Positions 27,204-36,414 of a stretch of DNA of 64,000 nucleotides are shown here, one piece after another. The translations under genes were made by a program, and so were the position numbers. Position 1 is the first letter of the stretch. The number at the start of each line of letters is the position of its first letter. This DNA comes from Pseudomonas marincola (GTDB lineage Bacteria; Pseudomonadota; Gammaproteobacteria; Pseudomonadales; Pseudomonadaceae): positions 124,001 to 188,000 of the forward strand of contig NZ_FPBC01000009.1 in assembly GCF_900116605.1 (NCBI RefSeq), written 5' to 3'. A model generated the notes under the pieces. It searched no databases, had not been told where the DNA came from, and saw nothing but the letters and a program-made list of their open reading frames with translations.

Positions 27204-28148
27204 TCAGGCAAGCGAATGGCAGGCCCGCGACAAGCGATCATGAACAGCGGCCCAACTGTCCAGCTGCGGTGGCGTCTGGATATAGATGTGCTCAAGGCCC
27301 AAAGCATCCAGCTGATAAAGCGCCGCGTAAAAGCCGGCGGCGTAGTGCTCGGGATCAGAGCCGAGACTGATGGCCGGGCCAGTGCTGGCGTGTACCTGAT
27401 CGCACCAGATCCAGCCATTTGCCTGATTGCTCAGCGCATCAAAAGGAAGCTGGGTAAAACGCTGCGCCGGGGTTGTTGGCGCATAGTGACGCAGGTGCTG
27501 GCCCGGAGCCCGGATACCGCCAGCGGCCTCTTCAAGCGGCTCGCCCAGTATTTGCTGCAATTGCATACGGCTGAGCATGCCGCTGCGCAACAAGCGTGGG
27601 CTGTCATCCGCTAGCAGGCTGACAATGCTCGACTCCAGACCAACCTGGCAGGGGCCTCCGTCGAGAATAGTCAGCTGGCTGTGATGAAACTGCTTAGCCA
27701 CATGCTCGGCACAGGTCGGACTGATTGACATGTAGCGGTTGGCCGATGGCGCCACCAGACCACTGCCAAAGCTACGCAATAACGCTTGGGCCATTGGGTG
27801 CGCCGGCACACGAAGCGCCACGCTGTTCTGCCCGGCGGTCACGCAGCGCAATACATCGTCGCGCGCCGGCAGTACCAGCGTTAACGGGCCAGGCCAAAAA
27901 GCCTCCATCAGGCGCTGGGCTTGCGGGGTAACCTCTGCGGCCCATCGACTCGCTTGCCCGGCATTCTCAATATGCACGATCAAGGGGTTGCTGCTGGGGC
28001 GTCCTTTCAAGGCAAAGACTTGGTTGACTGCGCGCTCTTGCAGTGCGTCAGCCGCCAGACCGTATACCGTTTCAGTAGGCATGGCGACCAAATGGCCGTC
28101 CCGCAGTTGCTCTGCGCACAGTTCGATGTCTTGAGTGATGGTTGGCAT
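27204..28148 (-). CDS. tsaC: L-threonylcarbamoyladenylate synthase (TsaC/Sua5 type)
   Basis: 314 residues from the ATG at 28148. The YrdC domain is clear (MPTETVYGLAADA, KGRPSSNPLIVHI with the K-R/S-x-N motif, APSANRYMSISPT) and is followed by a Sua5-type C-terminal domain of about 110 residues starting with the linker GGIRAPGQHLRHYAP. The enzyme makes threonylcarbamoyl-AMP from Thr, bicarbonate and ATP for t6A37 modification of tRNAs. Bicarbonate is its substrate, an interesting neighbour for the DAB genes, though it is convergent with them. The genome probably also has the short TsaC elsewhere. Confidence 0.92.
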   Translation of the reverse strand: MPTITQDIELCAEQLRDGHLVAMPTETVYGLAADALQERAVNQVFALKGRPSSNPLIVHIENAGQASRWAAEVTPQAQRLMEAFWPGPLTLVLPARDDVLRCVTAGQNSVALRVPAHPMAQALLRSFGSGLVAPSANRYMSISPTCAEHVAKQFHHSQLTILDGGPCQVGLESSIVSLLADDSPRLLRSGMLSRMQLQQILGEPLEEAAGGIRAPGQHLRHYAPTTPAQRFTQLPFDALSNQANGWIWCDQVHASTGPAISLGSDPEHYAAGFYAALYQLDALGLEHIYIQTPPQLDSWAAVHDRLSRACHSLA

Positions 28149-28276
28149 GGCTGAAAGGGTTCTGCGTATGAGTATGGCCTGCTCAGCAGGAGGCTGTGCG
28201 TGGCGCAAATAAGGGGTTGAGATCGTATTTTATTGGCGGTCTTGGGTTTACCGCGAGTATTAATGCTGCAAAAACG

Positions 28277-28301
28277 AAAAAACCCGCCGAAGCGGGTTTT
28301 T
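28277..28301. terminator. bidirectional intrinsic terminator between fadD1 and tsaC
   Basis: AAAACCCGC-CGAA-GCGGGTTTT: a 9-bp stem at 28279-28300 flanked by A-runs on one side and T-runs on the other, 14 bp past the fadD1 stop on the minus strand. Confidence 0.85.
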
Positions 28302-28314
28302 CCAACAATCAGAA

Positions 28315-30003
28315 TCAGGCCTTGGCCATCTTCTTCATTTCTTCGTCACGCAGTTCGCGGCGCAGAATCTTGCCGACGTTGGTCATTGGCAAGGCATCAC
28401 GGAACTCGACAGCGCGCGGAACCTTGTAGCCGGTGACGTTGGCACGCATGTGCTCCATCACGGTTTCCTTGGTCAGCGTTACGCCTGGCTTGACCACGAC
28501 AAATACCTTGATCGCCTCACCCGACTTCTCGTCCGGTACGCCAATGGCAGCGCATTGCAGTACGCCCGGGATCATCGCCAGCACGTCTTCCAGCTCGTTC
28601 GGGTAAACGTTGAAGCCCGAAACCAGAATCATGTCTTTCTTGCGATCGACAATTTTCAGGTAGCCGTCTTCCTGAATCAGACCAATATCACCAGTCTTCA
28701 GCCAGCCTTCAGCATCAAGAATCTCAGCAGTGGCTTCCTGGCGCTGCCAGTAGCCTTTCATGACTTGCGGACCCTTGACGCAGATCTCGCCGATCTCGCC
28801 AACGTCCAGGTCTTTGCCATCGTCATTGATGACTTTGCACAGCGTTGAAGGCAGCGGGATACCGATGGTGCCCAACTGGATCGCGCTGAACGGGTTAACC
28901 GTCGCAACCGGGCTGGTTTCGGTCATACCGAAGCCTTCACAGATTGGGCAGTTGGTCACTTCTTGCCAACGCTCAGCAGTCGCCAGTTGCAACGCCATGC
29001 CGCCAGAAACGGTGAGTTTCAACGAGGAGAAATCCAGCGCGCGGAAACCTTCGTTGTTGCTCAGCGCGACGAACAAGGTATTCAGGCCTACAAATACGCT
29101 GAACTTGTAGGGTTTGATTTCCTTGATCATCGCCGGCAGGTCACGCGGGTTGGTGACCAACAGGTTATGCGCGCCGATGAGCATCATCGCCATGCAGTTA
29201 AAGGTGAACGCGTAAATGTGATACAGCGGCAGCGGGCTCACCGCGACCTCACAACCTTCGTTGAGGTTTGCACCCATCAGGGCACGCACCTGCAGCATGT
29301 TGGCGACCAGATTGCGGTGCGTCAGCATTGCGCCCTTGGCAACGCCAGTGGTGCCGCCGGTGTATTGCAGCACGGCAATGTCTTCACCTTTCGGTGCGGA
29401 CTCACGCAGGATCTTGCCGCGACCTTTGTCCAGTGCATCGAGGAAGCTGATGGCCTGAGGCAGGTGATACGGTGGCACCATCTTCTTCACGCGCTTGACG
29501 ACGGTGTTAACCAGAATGCGCTTGAATGTTGGCAGCATGTCGCCAACTTCGGTGATGATGACCGTTTTTACCCCAGTTTTCGGCACAACTTGCTCAGCAA
29601 GGTGGGCCATGTTCGCGAGGCAAACCAGTGCCTTGGCACCGGAGTCGTTGAACTGATGCTCCATTTCGCGCGCGGTGTACAGCGGGTTGGTGTTGACCAC
29701 CACCAGACCTGCACGAATGGCGCCGAAAATAGCGACTGGGTATTGCAAGATGTTCGGCATTTGCAGGGCGATACGGTCGCCGGGCTGCAAATCCGTGTGA
29801 TTCTGCAAGTAAGCTGCGAAGGTACCGGAGAGCTCGTACAGCTCGCCGTACGTGAGCGTTTTACCCAGATTGGTGAAAGCCGGCTTGTCAGCAAAACGTT
29901 GGCAGGATTGCTTCAGTACCGTTTGAACATTCGGGTACTGATCAGGGTCGATTTCGGCAGAAACCCCAACTGGATACTTATCCTTCCAGAAGTTTTCGAT
30001 CAT
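28315..30003 (-). CDS. fadD1: long-chain fatty-acid-CoA ligase, second of a tandem pair
   Basis: 562 residues from MIENFWKDKYP (30003). AMP-forming ligase: P-loop YTGGTTGVAKG at about 214-224, the EGFGMTETSPVA A5 motif, GWLKTGDIG and the FACS signature ending DRKKDMILVSGFNVYPNELED. It activates fatty acids to acyl-CoA at the inner membrane using ATP. Follows fadD2 with a strong bidirectional hairpin in between, so both may have separate promoters. Order fadD2-fadD1 next to a lysophospholipase and MaoC matches PA3299-PA3302. Confidence 0.95.
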   Translation of the reverse strand: MIENFWKDKYPVGVSAEIDPDQYPNVQTVLKQSCQRFADKPAFTNLGKTLTYGELYELSGTFAAYLQNHTDLQPGDRIALQMPNILQYPVAIFGAIRAGLVVVNTNPLYTAREMEHQFNDSGAKALVCLANMAHLAEQVVPKTGVKTVIITEVGDMLPTFKRILVNTVVKRVKKMVPPYHLPQAISFLDALDKGRGKILRESAPKGEDIAVLQYTGGTTGVAKGAMLTHRNLVANMLQVRALMGANLNEGCEVAVSPLPLYHIYAFTFNCMAMMLIGAHNLLVTNPRDLPAMIKEIKPYKFSVFVGLNTLFVALSNNEGFRALDFSSLKLTVSGGMALQLATAERWQEVTNCPICEGFGMTETSPVATVNPFSAIQLGTIGIPLPSTLCKVINDDGKDLDVGEIGEICVKGPQVMKGYWQRQEATAEILDAEGWLKTGDIGLIQEDGYLKIVDRKKDMILVSGFNVYPNELEDVLAMIPGVLQCAAIGVPDEKSGEAIKVFVVVKPGVTLTKETVMEHMRANVTGYKVPRAVEFRDALPMTNVGKILRRELRDEEMKKMAKA

Positions 30004-30158
30004 GGAAGCCCACTCCTCAGCAACAGCTTTAATCAAGACCGCGCATAACATGACGGTTGTTTGTTGTTAATATTTCGGCTCGTTGAGCCTAAAAGCGCGC
30101 CGAGATTATCAGCTTTACCAGAAAGCGACTAGCACCAAAAGCAGGCTAAAGAGTCATA

Positions 30159-30193
30159 AAAATGACCAGCATGCCACTGCTGGTCATTTTTTG
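30159..30193. terminator. bidirectional hairpin between fadD2 and fadD1
   Basis: A perfect 14-bp stem (30159-30172 with 30179-30192) with 6-nt loop, flanked by an A-run and a T-run, 46 nt past the fadD2 stop. It should stop fadD2 transcription, so fadD1 needs its own promoter in the 155 bp before it. Confidence 0.8.
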
Positions 30194-30239
30194 AGGTTCT
30201 TCACAAACCCAGCCACACGAGACCCAGCAGGGCCGCGCC

Positions 30240-31928
30240 TTAGCTGATGTCGCGAAGCTCACGACGTAGGATTTTTCCTACCGGGGACATGGGCAAAGCA
30301 TCTTTGAAGACGATGTGTTTAGGCACTTTGTAGCCGGTGAAGTTCTCCCGGCAGAACGCCTTGACCTCAGCTTCGGTGAGGCTCGAATCACGTGCAACGA
30401 TGAACAATTTCACCGCCTCGCCGGATTTTTCATCGGGCACGCCCACCGCGGCACAACTAGCCACCTTGCTGTTGGTCAGCATCACGTCTTCAATTTCGTT
30501 CGGGTAAACGTTGAAGCCTGAGACGATGATCATGTCTTTCTTACGATCGACAATACGCGTGAAGCCGTCCTCGTCGATTATCGCAATGTCACCGGTTTTG
30601 AACCAGCCATCGGCATCGAGCACTTCGGCGGTGGCCTCTTCACGCTGCCAGTAGCCTTTCATGACTTGCGGCCCTTTAACGCACAATTCGCCGCGCTCAC
30701 CCAGACCCAGGTCTTGGCCTTCGTCATCGATCACCTTGAACGCGGTGCCCGGCACGGGAATTCCCACGGTGCCCAGACGCGCCCGCTCACCATAGGCGTT
30801 GGTGCTGGCGACCGGCGACGTTTCAGTCAGGCCGTAGCCTTCAACCACGGTGCAACCGGTGATTTCTTTCCAGCGCTCCGCGGTCGCTTTGACCAGCGCG
30901 GTGCCGCCCGAGTTGGTCAGCTTGAGGCCAGAGAAATCCAGTGACTTGAAGTCCGGATGGTCCATCAGCGCGACAAACAGGGTGTTGAGCCCCAGCAATG
31001 CAGTGAAGCGCCACTTGGACAGCTCTTTGATGAAGCCCGGAATATCGCGTGGATTGGTGATCAGTACGTTGTGGTTGCCATTAACCATCATGCACATGCA
31101 ATTCGCGGTGAAGGCATAGATATGATAGAGCGGCAGCGGCGCGATCATCACCTCTTGCCCCTGCTTCATCAGTGGCTGGCCGGCATCGTCCAGTTGGGAC
31201 ATGCAGGCATCAACCTGCAGCATGTTTGCCACCAGATTGCCGTGGGTCAGCATGGCCCCTTTGGCAACGCCAGTCGTGCCGCCGGTGTATTGCAGCACGG
31301 CAATATCATCCAGCCCGGCTTCGACCGCCTTGACGCCCTGACCCATGCCCGTACTCAAGGCGCTTTTAAAGGAAATAGCCTGCGGCAGATGGTAGTCCGG
31401 CACCATCTTCTTGACCTTCTTGACCACGGTGTTAACCAGCCAGCCTTTCATCGCCGGCAGCATGTCACCCATGCGCGCTTCAATCAGGTATTCAATTTGG
31501 GTATCGGGCAGGACTTCCTGCACCAGCTTGCCGAACATGTTCAGGTACACCAGTGCGCGCACGCCAGCATCCTTGAACTGGTGGCGCATTTCGCGGGCGG
31601 TGTACAGCGGATTGGTGTTCACCACGATCAGCCCGGCGCGCATCGCCCCGAATACCGCGACCGGGTACTGCAGGACGTTGGGCATTTGCACAGCGATGCG
31701 ATCGCCCGGTTTCAAATCCGTGTGTTTCTGCAGGTAGGCGGCGAAGGCTGCCGACTGGCGCTCCAGATCAGCGTAGGTCAGGGTAACGCCCATATTGCTG
31801 AACGCGGGGCGGTCAGCGAAGCGCTTGCAAGAACGCTCGAACACCTCGACGACCGACTTGTAACTGTCGAGGTCAATTGTGTTGGGCACTCCCGGTGCGC
31901 GTTTATCATTCCAGAAATCGGGCTGCAT
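30240..31928 (-). CDS. fadD2: long-chain fatty-acid-CoA ligase, first of a tandem pair
   Basis: 562 residues from MQPDFWNDKRAPG (31928), with GGAGAGGA upstream; an earlier in-frame start at 31991 lacks family support. Same motif set as its neighbour: YTGGTTGVAKG, EGYGLTETSPVA, GWFKTGDIA, DRKKDMIIVSGFNVYPNEIED. The two proteins are clear paralogues of equal length, so the pair arose by tandem duplication. In P. aeruginosa the two FadDs differ in chain-length preference. Divergent from the lysophospholipase gene with a 272-bp shared region. Confidence 0.95.
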   Translation of the reverse strand: MQPDFWNDKRAPGVPNTIDLDSYKSVVEVFERSCKRFADRPAFSNMGVTLTYADLERQSAAFAAYLQKHTDLKPGDRIAVQMPNVLQYPVAVFGAMRAGLIVVNTNPLYTAREMRHQFKDAGVRALVYLNMFGKLVQEVLPDTQIEYLIEARMGDMLPAMKGWLVNTVVKKVKKMVPDYHLPQAISFKSALSTGMGQGVKAVEAGLDDIAVLQYTGGTTGVAKGAMLTHGNLVANMLQVDACMSQLDDAGQPLMKQGQEVMIAPLPLYHIYAFTANCMCMMVNGNHNVLITNPRDIPGFIKELSKWRFTALLGLNTLFVALMDHPDFKSLDFSGLKLTNSGGTALVKATAERWKEITGCTVVEGYGLTETSPVASTNAYGERARLGTVGIPVPGTAFKVIDDEGQDLGLGERGELCVKGPQVMKGYWQREEATAEVLDADGWFKTGDIAIIDEDGFTRIVDRKKDMIIVSGFNVYPNEIEDVMLTNSKVASCAAVGVPDEKSGEAVKLFIVARDSSLTEAEVKAFCRENFTGYKVPKHIVFKDALPMSPVGKILRRELRDIS

Positions 31929-32170
31929 TATTTTTATCCTCTCCCCTGAATTTCGCCCTGCCTGAGGGCACTCATCCGAACTTAACAGCAATGCAGATTA
32001 GCGCCTATATATATGAGCCTTAAATCATTACTGTGAATCTTTGTAACTGGCCCAACGTATTGCTACATCACGATGCTCTATTTCGGCCCATCCGGCCGAT
32101 CAGGTGCAAAGTCGGGAACTCGGCGGGAATAACCTTGAACATTCCCAGATGCGTATTTCTAGTCCTACAA

Positions 32171-32201
32171 TGGCGATTCCATGCAGGCTAAGGAATCGCC
32201 A
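32171..32201 (+). promoter_or_regulatory. hairpin covering the ribosome-binding site of the lysophospholipase gene
   Basis: Perfect 10-bp inverted repeat: TGGCGATTCC (32171-32180) and GGAATCGCCA (32192-32201), 11-nt loop. The right arm contains the Shine-Dalgarno GGAA and ends on the A of the start codon. In the mRNA this would hide the translation start. Could also be a DNA operator. Confidence 0.5.
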
Positions 32202-33163
32202 TGCAGCACCAATCCTTCTGGCTCAACAGCAGTGACTCTCAGCCGATTTACGTGAACCACTGGTTCAGCCAGCAGCCGCCCAAGGCGGTGGTGATGGTCG
32301 CTCACGGCATGGCCGAGCACAGCGGCCGCTATGCAAGGCTGGGCGAGGCATTGGTAAATGCGGGCTATGAACTCTACGCCCACGACCAACGCGGCCACGG
32401 CCAAACGGCAAGCAAAGGCACGCAAGGCCATTACGCCGATGCCAACGGCTGGGATCTGGTCATTGACGATATCGCCCGCCTCAACCACACCATTCGCCAG
32501 ACTCACCCCACCGCGCCGATTTTTCTGCTCGGGCATAGCATGGGCAGCTACATTGCCCAGGCCTACCTGATGAGCCACAGCGCCAGCTTGCAGGGTGCCG
32601 TGTTGAGCGGTTCAAACTACCAGCCGGCAATGCTCTATAAAGCAGCGCAGACCATCGCCCGAATCGAGCGCAAACGCCAAGGCCCCAAAGGCCTTAGTGC
32701 CTTGATCGATAAGCTGTCATTCGGCTCGTTCAACAAAGCCTTCAAGCCTAATCGCACCGAGTTCGACTGGCTAAGCCGCGATCCCGATGAGGTCGACCGT
32801 TACGTGAGCGATCCGCTTTGTGGTTTTCGCTGCACCAACCAGCTGTGGATAGACCTGCTCGGCGGTTTGCAGCACATCAGCTCGGTCAAAAATCTGGCAA
32901 AAATAGACAGCAGCCTGCCGCTTTTGGTGATCGGCGGCAGTGACGATCCGGTCAGCCAGGGCAAACGTCTCGATGATTTGGCGGTCGCATTGCGCATGGC
33001 CGGCAACCGTTATGTGCAACTGCAGGTCTACCCGCAAGCGCGCCATGAATTATTCAATGAAACCAACCGTGACGAGGTCAGTGCATTTCTGATCCAGTGG
33101 CTTGATCAGGCGCTTAGCTTGCCCCGCCACTCACACCCTTCACTTCAGGAGATTCTGTCATGA
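32201..33163 (+). CDS. alpha/beta hydrolase, lysophospholipase/monoacylglycerol-lipase type
   Basis: 320 residues of the serine aminopeptidase S33 (Hydrolase_4) group. HGMAEHSGRY near residue 35, nucleophile Ser113 in GHSMGS, Asp in VIGGSDDPVSQG and His in YPQARHELFNE near 285. Length and motifs fit PldB/MGL-like enzymes that free fatty acids from lysophospholipids or monoacylglycerol. No signal peptide. It overlaps the MaoC gene by 4 nt and is divergent from fadD2, fitting a module that releases fatty acids, activates them and hydrates enoyl-CoA. Confidence 0.92.
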   Translation: MQHQSFWLNSSDSQPIYVNHWFSQQPPKAVVMVAHGMAEHSGRYARLGEALVNAGYELYAHDQRGHGQTASKGTQGHYADANGWDLVIDDIARLNHTIRQTHPTAPIFLLGHSMGSYIAQAYLMSHSASLQGAVLSGSNYQPAMLYKAAQTIARIERKRQGPKGLSALIDKLSFGSFNKAFKPNRTEFDWLSRDPDEVDRYVSDPLCGFRCTNQLWIDLLGGLQHISSVKNLAKIDSSLPLLVIGGSDDPVSQGKRLDDLAVALRMAGNRYVQLQVYPQARHELFNETNRDEVSAFLIQWLDQALSLPRHSHPSLQEILS

Positions 33164-33630
33164 GTCAACTCAGCAACACCCCTTACGAAGAACTCACCGT
33201 AGGCCAGACCGCCAGCTACAGCAAAACTGTCGAAGAGCGTGATGTGCAATTGTTCGCCGCCGTTTCGGGCGATAACAACCCCGTGCACCTGGACCCGGAA
33301 TTTGCCGCCGAGAGCATGTTCAAGGAACGCATTGCCCACGGTATGTTCAGTGGCGCCCTGATCAGCGCCGCCGTCGCCTGTGAGTTGCCAGGCCCGGGCA
33401 CTATCTATCTTGGCCAGACCATGCGTTTCACCTTGCCGGTGAAGCTTGGCGACACCCTCACTGTGCGTCTGGAAATTCTCGAAAAGCTGCCAAAATTCCG
33501 CGTTCGCATCGCCACTCAGGTGTTCAATCAGCGCGACGAGATGGTTGTCGACGGCGAAGCTGAAATCCTTGCGCCGCGTAAAGCACAGACCGTGACCATG
33601 CCGGCAATGCCGCAAGTCACTGTCAACTAA
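33160..33630 (+). CDS. MaoC-family (R)-enoyl-CoA hydratase
   Basis: 156 residues, single hot-dog fold. The hydratase-2 catalytic pattern SGDNNPVHLDPEFA gives Asp38 and His43, with RIAHGMFSGALI at 57-68. Such enzymes make (R)-3-hydroxyacyl-CoA, linking beta-oxidation to polyhydroxyalkanoate or rhamnolipid precursors (PhaJ type). Start overlaps the hydrolase stop in an ATGA. Neighbour genes fadD1/fadD2 support a fatty-acid role. Confidence 0.93.
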   Translation: MSQLSNTPYEELTVGQTASYSKTVEERDVQLFAAVSGDNNPVHLDPEFAAESMFKERIAHGMFSGALISAAVACELPGPGTIYLGQTMRFTLPVKLGDTLTVRLEILEKLPKFRVRIATQVFNQRDEMVVDGEAEILAPRKAQTVTMPAMPQVTVN

Positions 33631-33674
33631 GCATTCCTGCCAGCGTACGTGATACACCGCTGGCTGCGTTCAAG

Positions 33675-33786
33675 CTGGTGCATAACTAAAAAGCTACGCA
33701 CCAGACTTGACCACGCCTGTTTATCATTCACAATAAACCCCGTTAAAACTGTCCACTTTGCAACTTCTGTTGTGCAAGCAGCACAA
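33675..33786. promoter_or_regulatory. inverted repeats upstream of codB
   Basis: Two perfect dyads lie in the 262-bp gap before codB: CTGGTGC / GCACCAG (33675-33681 and 33698-33704) and TTGTGC-AAGCA-GCACAA (33770-33786). The second is 107 bp before codB and is flanked by further TTTGCAA/TTTGTAA words. Candidate operator for the PucR regulator; the first may instead end the MaoC transcript. Confidence 0.35.
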
Positions 33787-33892
33787 ACCGCTTTGTAACT
33801 ATCACCCAGCGTGAAGTGCATTTTCGCGAATACGCAGTCTGGCACGCCGCCTGCTATGAAGAATACTTCACTGACCCTGTGGAGTTCCGCGC

Positions 33893-35173
33893 ATGACCCC
33901 TTCCAAGATCGACAGCGACTACCCGCTCAGCGAGGTTCCGCAAGGTGCTCGCAAAGGCCTGTTTTCGACCTCAATTCTGCTCTTCGGCTTCACCTTCTTC
34001 ACCGCCACCATGTTTGCTGGCGGCAAGATCGGCATGGCCTTCGATTTCACCTCGCTGATCTGGGCCGCCGTTATCGGCAACCTGCTGCTCGGGCTGTACG
34101 CCGCCGTGCTCGGTTACATCGCCTGCCGCAGCGGCTTGAATTCGGTACTGATGGGCCGCTTCTGCTTCGGCGAAGTCGGCAGCAAGTTGTCTGATGTGCT
34201 GCTCGGCTTCACTCAGATCGGCTGGTATGCGTGGGGCACAGCCACCATCGCCATCGTGCTGGTAAAAATCCTCGGCTTGCCAGAGGAATTGACCATACCG
34301 CTGATGGTGCTGTTCGGTTTCGGCTTCTGCATCACCGCGTTCATCGGCTACAAAGGCCTGGACATGCTCTCTCGCGTGGCCGTTCCGGCAATGATGATTC
34401 TGCTCGGCTGTTCACTCTGGATTGCCACGCGCGATGCCGGCGGCATGACCGCGCTGATGGCCATTGAGCCGAAAGAAAGCATGACCCTGAGCGTGGCCAT
34501 CACTATGGTTTTCGGTACTTTCGTTAGCGGCGCAACGCAGGCCACCAACTGGACGCGCTTTGCCAAGAGCGGCCGCGTGGCCATGCTTTCGAGCCTGCTC
34601 GGCTTCTTTATCGGCAACGGCCTGATGATTATTGCCGGTGCCTACGGCGCAATCGTTTATCAGCAGCCCGACGTGGTCGAGGTGCTGGTATTGCAGGGTT
34701 TGTCGATGGCCGCTGTGGTCATGCTGTTCCTCAACCTCTGGACCACTCAGGACAACACCATCTACAACTTCGCCGCTGCGGGCTGCAATTTGCTGCGCAC
34801 CAATCGCCGCAAGTTGGTGACCCTGGTGGGCGCTGGGATTGGCACCTTGCTGGCGATTGCCGGCATGTATGAAATGCTGATTCCGTTCCTGATTCTGCTC
34901 GGCTCGATCATTCCCCCGATTGGCGGCGTGATCATGGCGGACTTCTTCTATGGCCACAAAGGCCATTACCCGAAACTGCAGGAAACCCAACTGCCGGCAT
35001 TCAACTGGATCGGCCTCAGCGCCTACACCATTGGCGCCGTGTGCGCCTACCTGTCGCCATGGATCGCACCGATTGTCGGGATTGCAGTGGCTGCGGTGGC
35101 CTATATTGTTCTGAGCAAACTGCTGAGCGGTGCCACCAACGGCGCAACCAGCGCATCAGGCCCGGCCAACTAA
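33893..35173 (+). CDS. codB: cytosine permease
   Basis: 426 residues, 12 predicted membrane helices, NCS1 family. The start PLSEVPQGARKGLFSTSILLFGFTFF and helix 1 GGKIGMAFDF, plus FVSGATQATNWTRFAKSGR and LNLWTTQDNTIYNFA, match CodB. It imports cytosine with a proton or sodium ion. The stop TAA shares its last A with the ATG of pucR, and codA follows, giving a codB-pucR-codA operon. Confidence 0.93.
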   Translation: MTPSKIDSDYPLSEVPQGARKGLFSTSILLFGFTFFTATMFAGGKIGMAFDFTSLIWAAVIGNLLLGLYAAVLGYIACRSGLNSVLMGRFCFGEVGSKLSDVLLGFTQIGWYAWGTATIAIVLVKILGLPEELTIPLMVLFGFGFCITAFIGYKGLDMLSRVAVPAMMILLGCSLWIATRDAGGMTALMAIEPKESMTLSVAITMVFGTFVSGATQATNWTRFAKSGRVAMLSSLLGFFIGNGLMIIAGAYGAIVYQQPDVVEVLVLQGLSMAAVVMLFLNLWTTQDNTIYNFAAAGCNLLRTNRRKLVTLVGAGIGTLLAIAGMYEMLIPFLILLGSIIPPIGGVIMADFFYGHKGHYPKLQETQLPAFNWIGLSAYTIGAVCAYLSPWIAPIVGIAVAAVAYIVLSKLLSGATNGATSASGPAN

Positions 35174-36414
35174 TGAGCCTTACGGTCGCGGATGTTCTGG
35201 CCCTGCCCGGCCTGGAAAGCATGCGCCTGCGCGCTGGCCAAATCGCACAAAGCAATCCGGTGCGCTGGCCATATGTTGCCGAGAACACCGATATCGCCGA
35301 ATGGATCATGGGCGGCGAATTGGTGTTTGTCACCGGCATCAACCATCCGCGCACCGAACAAAACCTGTTGTCACTGGTGCAGCAGGCGCATGAGCGGGCG
35401 GCCGCCGGGCTGGTGATATTGACGGGCCCGGAATACATCCGCCAAATCCCGCCAAGCGTGATCGATGCCGCGCAGCAACTCGACGTGCCGCTGATTGAGC
35501 AGCCCTACGCGCTGAAAATGGTCATCGTCACGCAGGCGATTGGTACTGCGCTGGTGCAAGCGCAAATGCTCGGCCGCTCGCGCCAGCATTTGCTCGAACA
35601 ACTGCTCGAAGGTGACGTGCAATCGCTCGAGGCGCTGCGCCAGCGCGCGCAAAGTCTTGGTTTGCCATTGGCAACCCCGAGGCAGGTGGCGTTGTTCAAG
35701 CTTGAGGGCAGTGATCGCCTGCTTGAGCAACTCTCTGCCGAAGACGCCGAATTGCGCTTACAAGACTGTCGTGAGCGTTTGCAACAGAGCCTGCTGCAAC
35801 AGTTGCAGGCTCTGGGCGATACGCTCTCGCCAGTCTGTCAGGGCGAGCATTGGATTGCCCTGCTCCCGGCCACCAACAGCCTCGATCAGCAACACAACCG
35901 CGAGGCAATGCTGGCCTCGCTCAATCAACTTAATCCGAGCCTGGCTCCGCTGCGCCTGTATCTGGGCCTAAGCACAGGCGGTCACGGCCCTGAACGCTTT
36001 GCGCACGCATTGAACGAGGCCCGTCAGGCTCTCGTTGCCGCGCAGTCTTTTCCAGAGCGTCTGGGTGTTTGCAGCTTTAATGAACTGGGCGCACTTGAAT
36101 TACTCGGGGCGATTCGTGACCGCAGTTTGCTCGACCAGTTCGTCGACAAGGTGCTCGGCCCGATCATCAGTGATGACGCACGCCATGAGCCGGTGCTGAT
36201 GCCAACGCTTGAGGCCTGGTTTCAGGAAAACGGCAATCTGGCGCTGGCCGCACAACGCCTTGGCGTCCACCGTAATACCTTGAGTTACCGCACCCAGCGC
36301 ATCGAGTCGCTGAGCGGCAACTCGTTCAGCAATCCTCACGACCGCCTGAATATCAGCCTCGCTTTGCTGATCTGGCGCTTGTCCTCTTCCCGCCCTGCCA
36401 GGAGTACCGCATGA
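35173..36414 (+). CDS. PucR-family regulator within the cytosine operon
   Basis: 413 residues from the ATG at 35173; an earlier in-frame Met at 35041 lies inside codB and is rejected. The N-terminal PucR domain (about 4-125: LTVADVLALPGLESM, ELVFVTGINH), a central GGDEF-like fold and a C-terminal HTH_30 (NLALAAQRLGVHRNTLSYRTQRIE) are visible. PucR proteins activate purine or pyrimidine catabolism genes. Overlaps codB by 1 nt and codA by 4 nt, so it is co-expressed with the genes it probably controls, an autoregulatory layout. Confidence 0.9.
   Translation: MSLTVADVLALPGLESMRLRAGQIAQSNPVRWPYVAENTDIAEWIMGGELVFVTGINHPRTEQNLLSLVQQAHERAAAGLVILTGPEYIRQIPPSVIDAAQQLDVPLIEQPYALKMVIVTQAIGTALVQAQMLGRSRQHLLEQLLEGDVQSLEALRQRAQSLGLPLATPRQVALFKLEGSDRLLEQLSAEDAELRLQDCRERLQQSLLQQLQALGDTLSPVCQGEHWIALLPATNSLDQQHNREAMLASLNQLNPSLAPLRLYLGLSTGGHGPERFAHALNEARQALVAAQSFPERLGVCSFNELGALELLGAIRDRSLLDQFVDKVLGPIISDDARHEPVLMPTLEAWFQENGNLALAAQRLGVHRNTLSYRTQRIESLSGNSFSNPHDRLNISLALLIWRLSSSRPARSTA

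Noticed and set aside
28963..30048. 361-codon plus-strand frame opposite fadD1 (a similar one opposite fadD2 at 30957-31949)
   Set aside because: Both are shadows of strongly recognised acyl-CoA ligases; their His/Gln/Val-rich composition is that of reverse-complement codons.
32181..32255. Short upstream open frame starting in the loop of the 32171-32201 hairpin
   Set aside because: It has no ribosome-binding site and runs into the hydrolase gene in another frame; more likely a by-product of the hairpin sequence.
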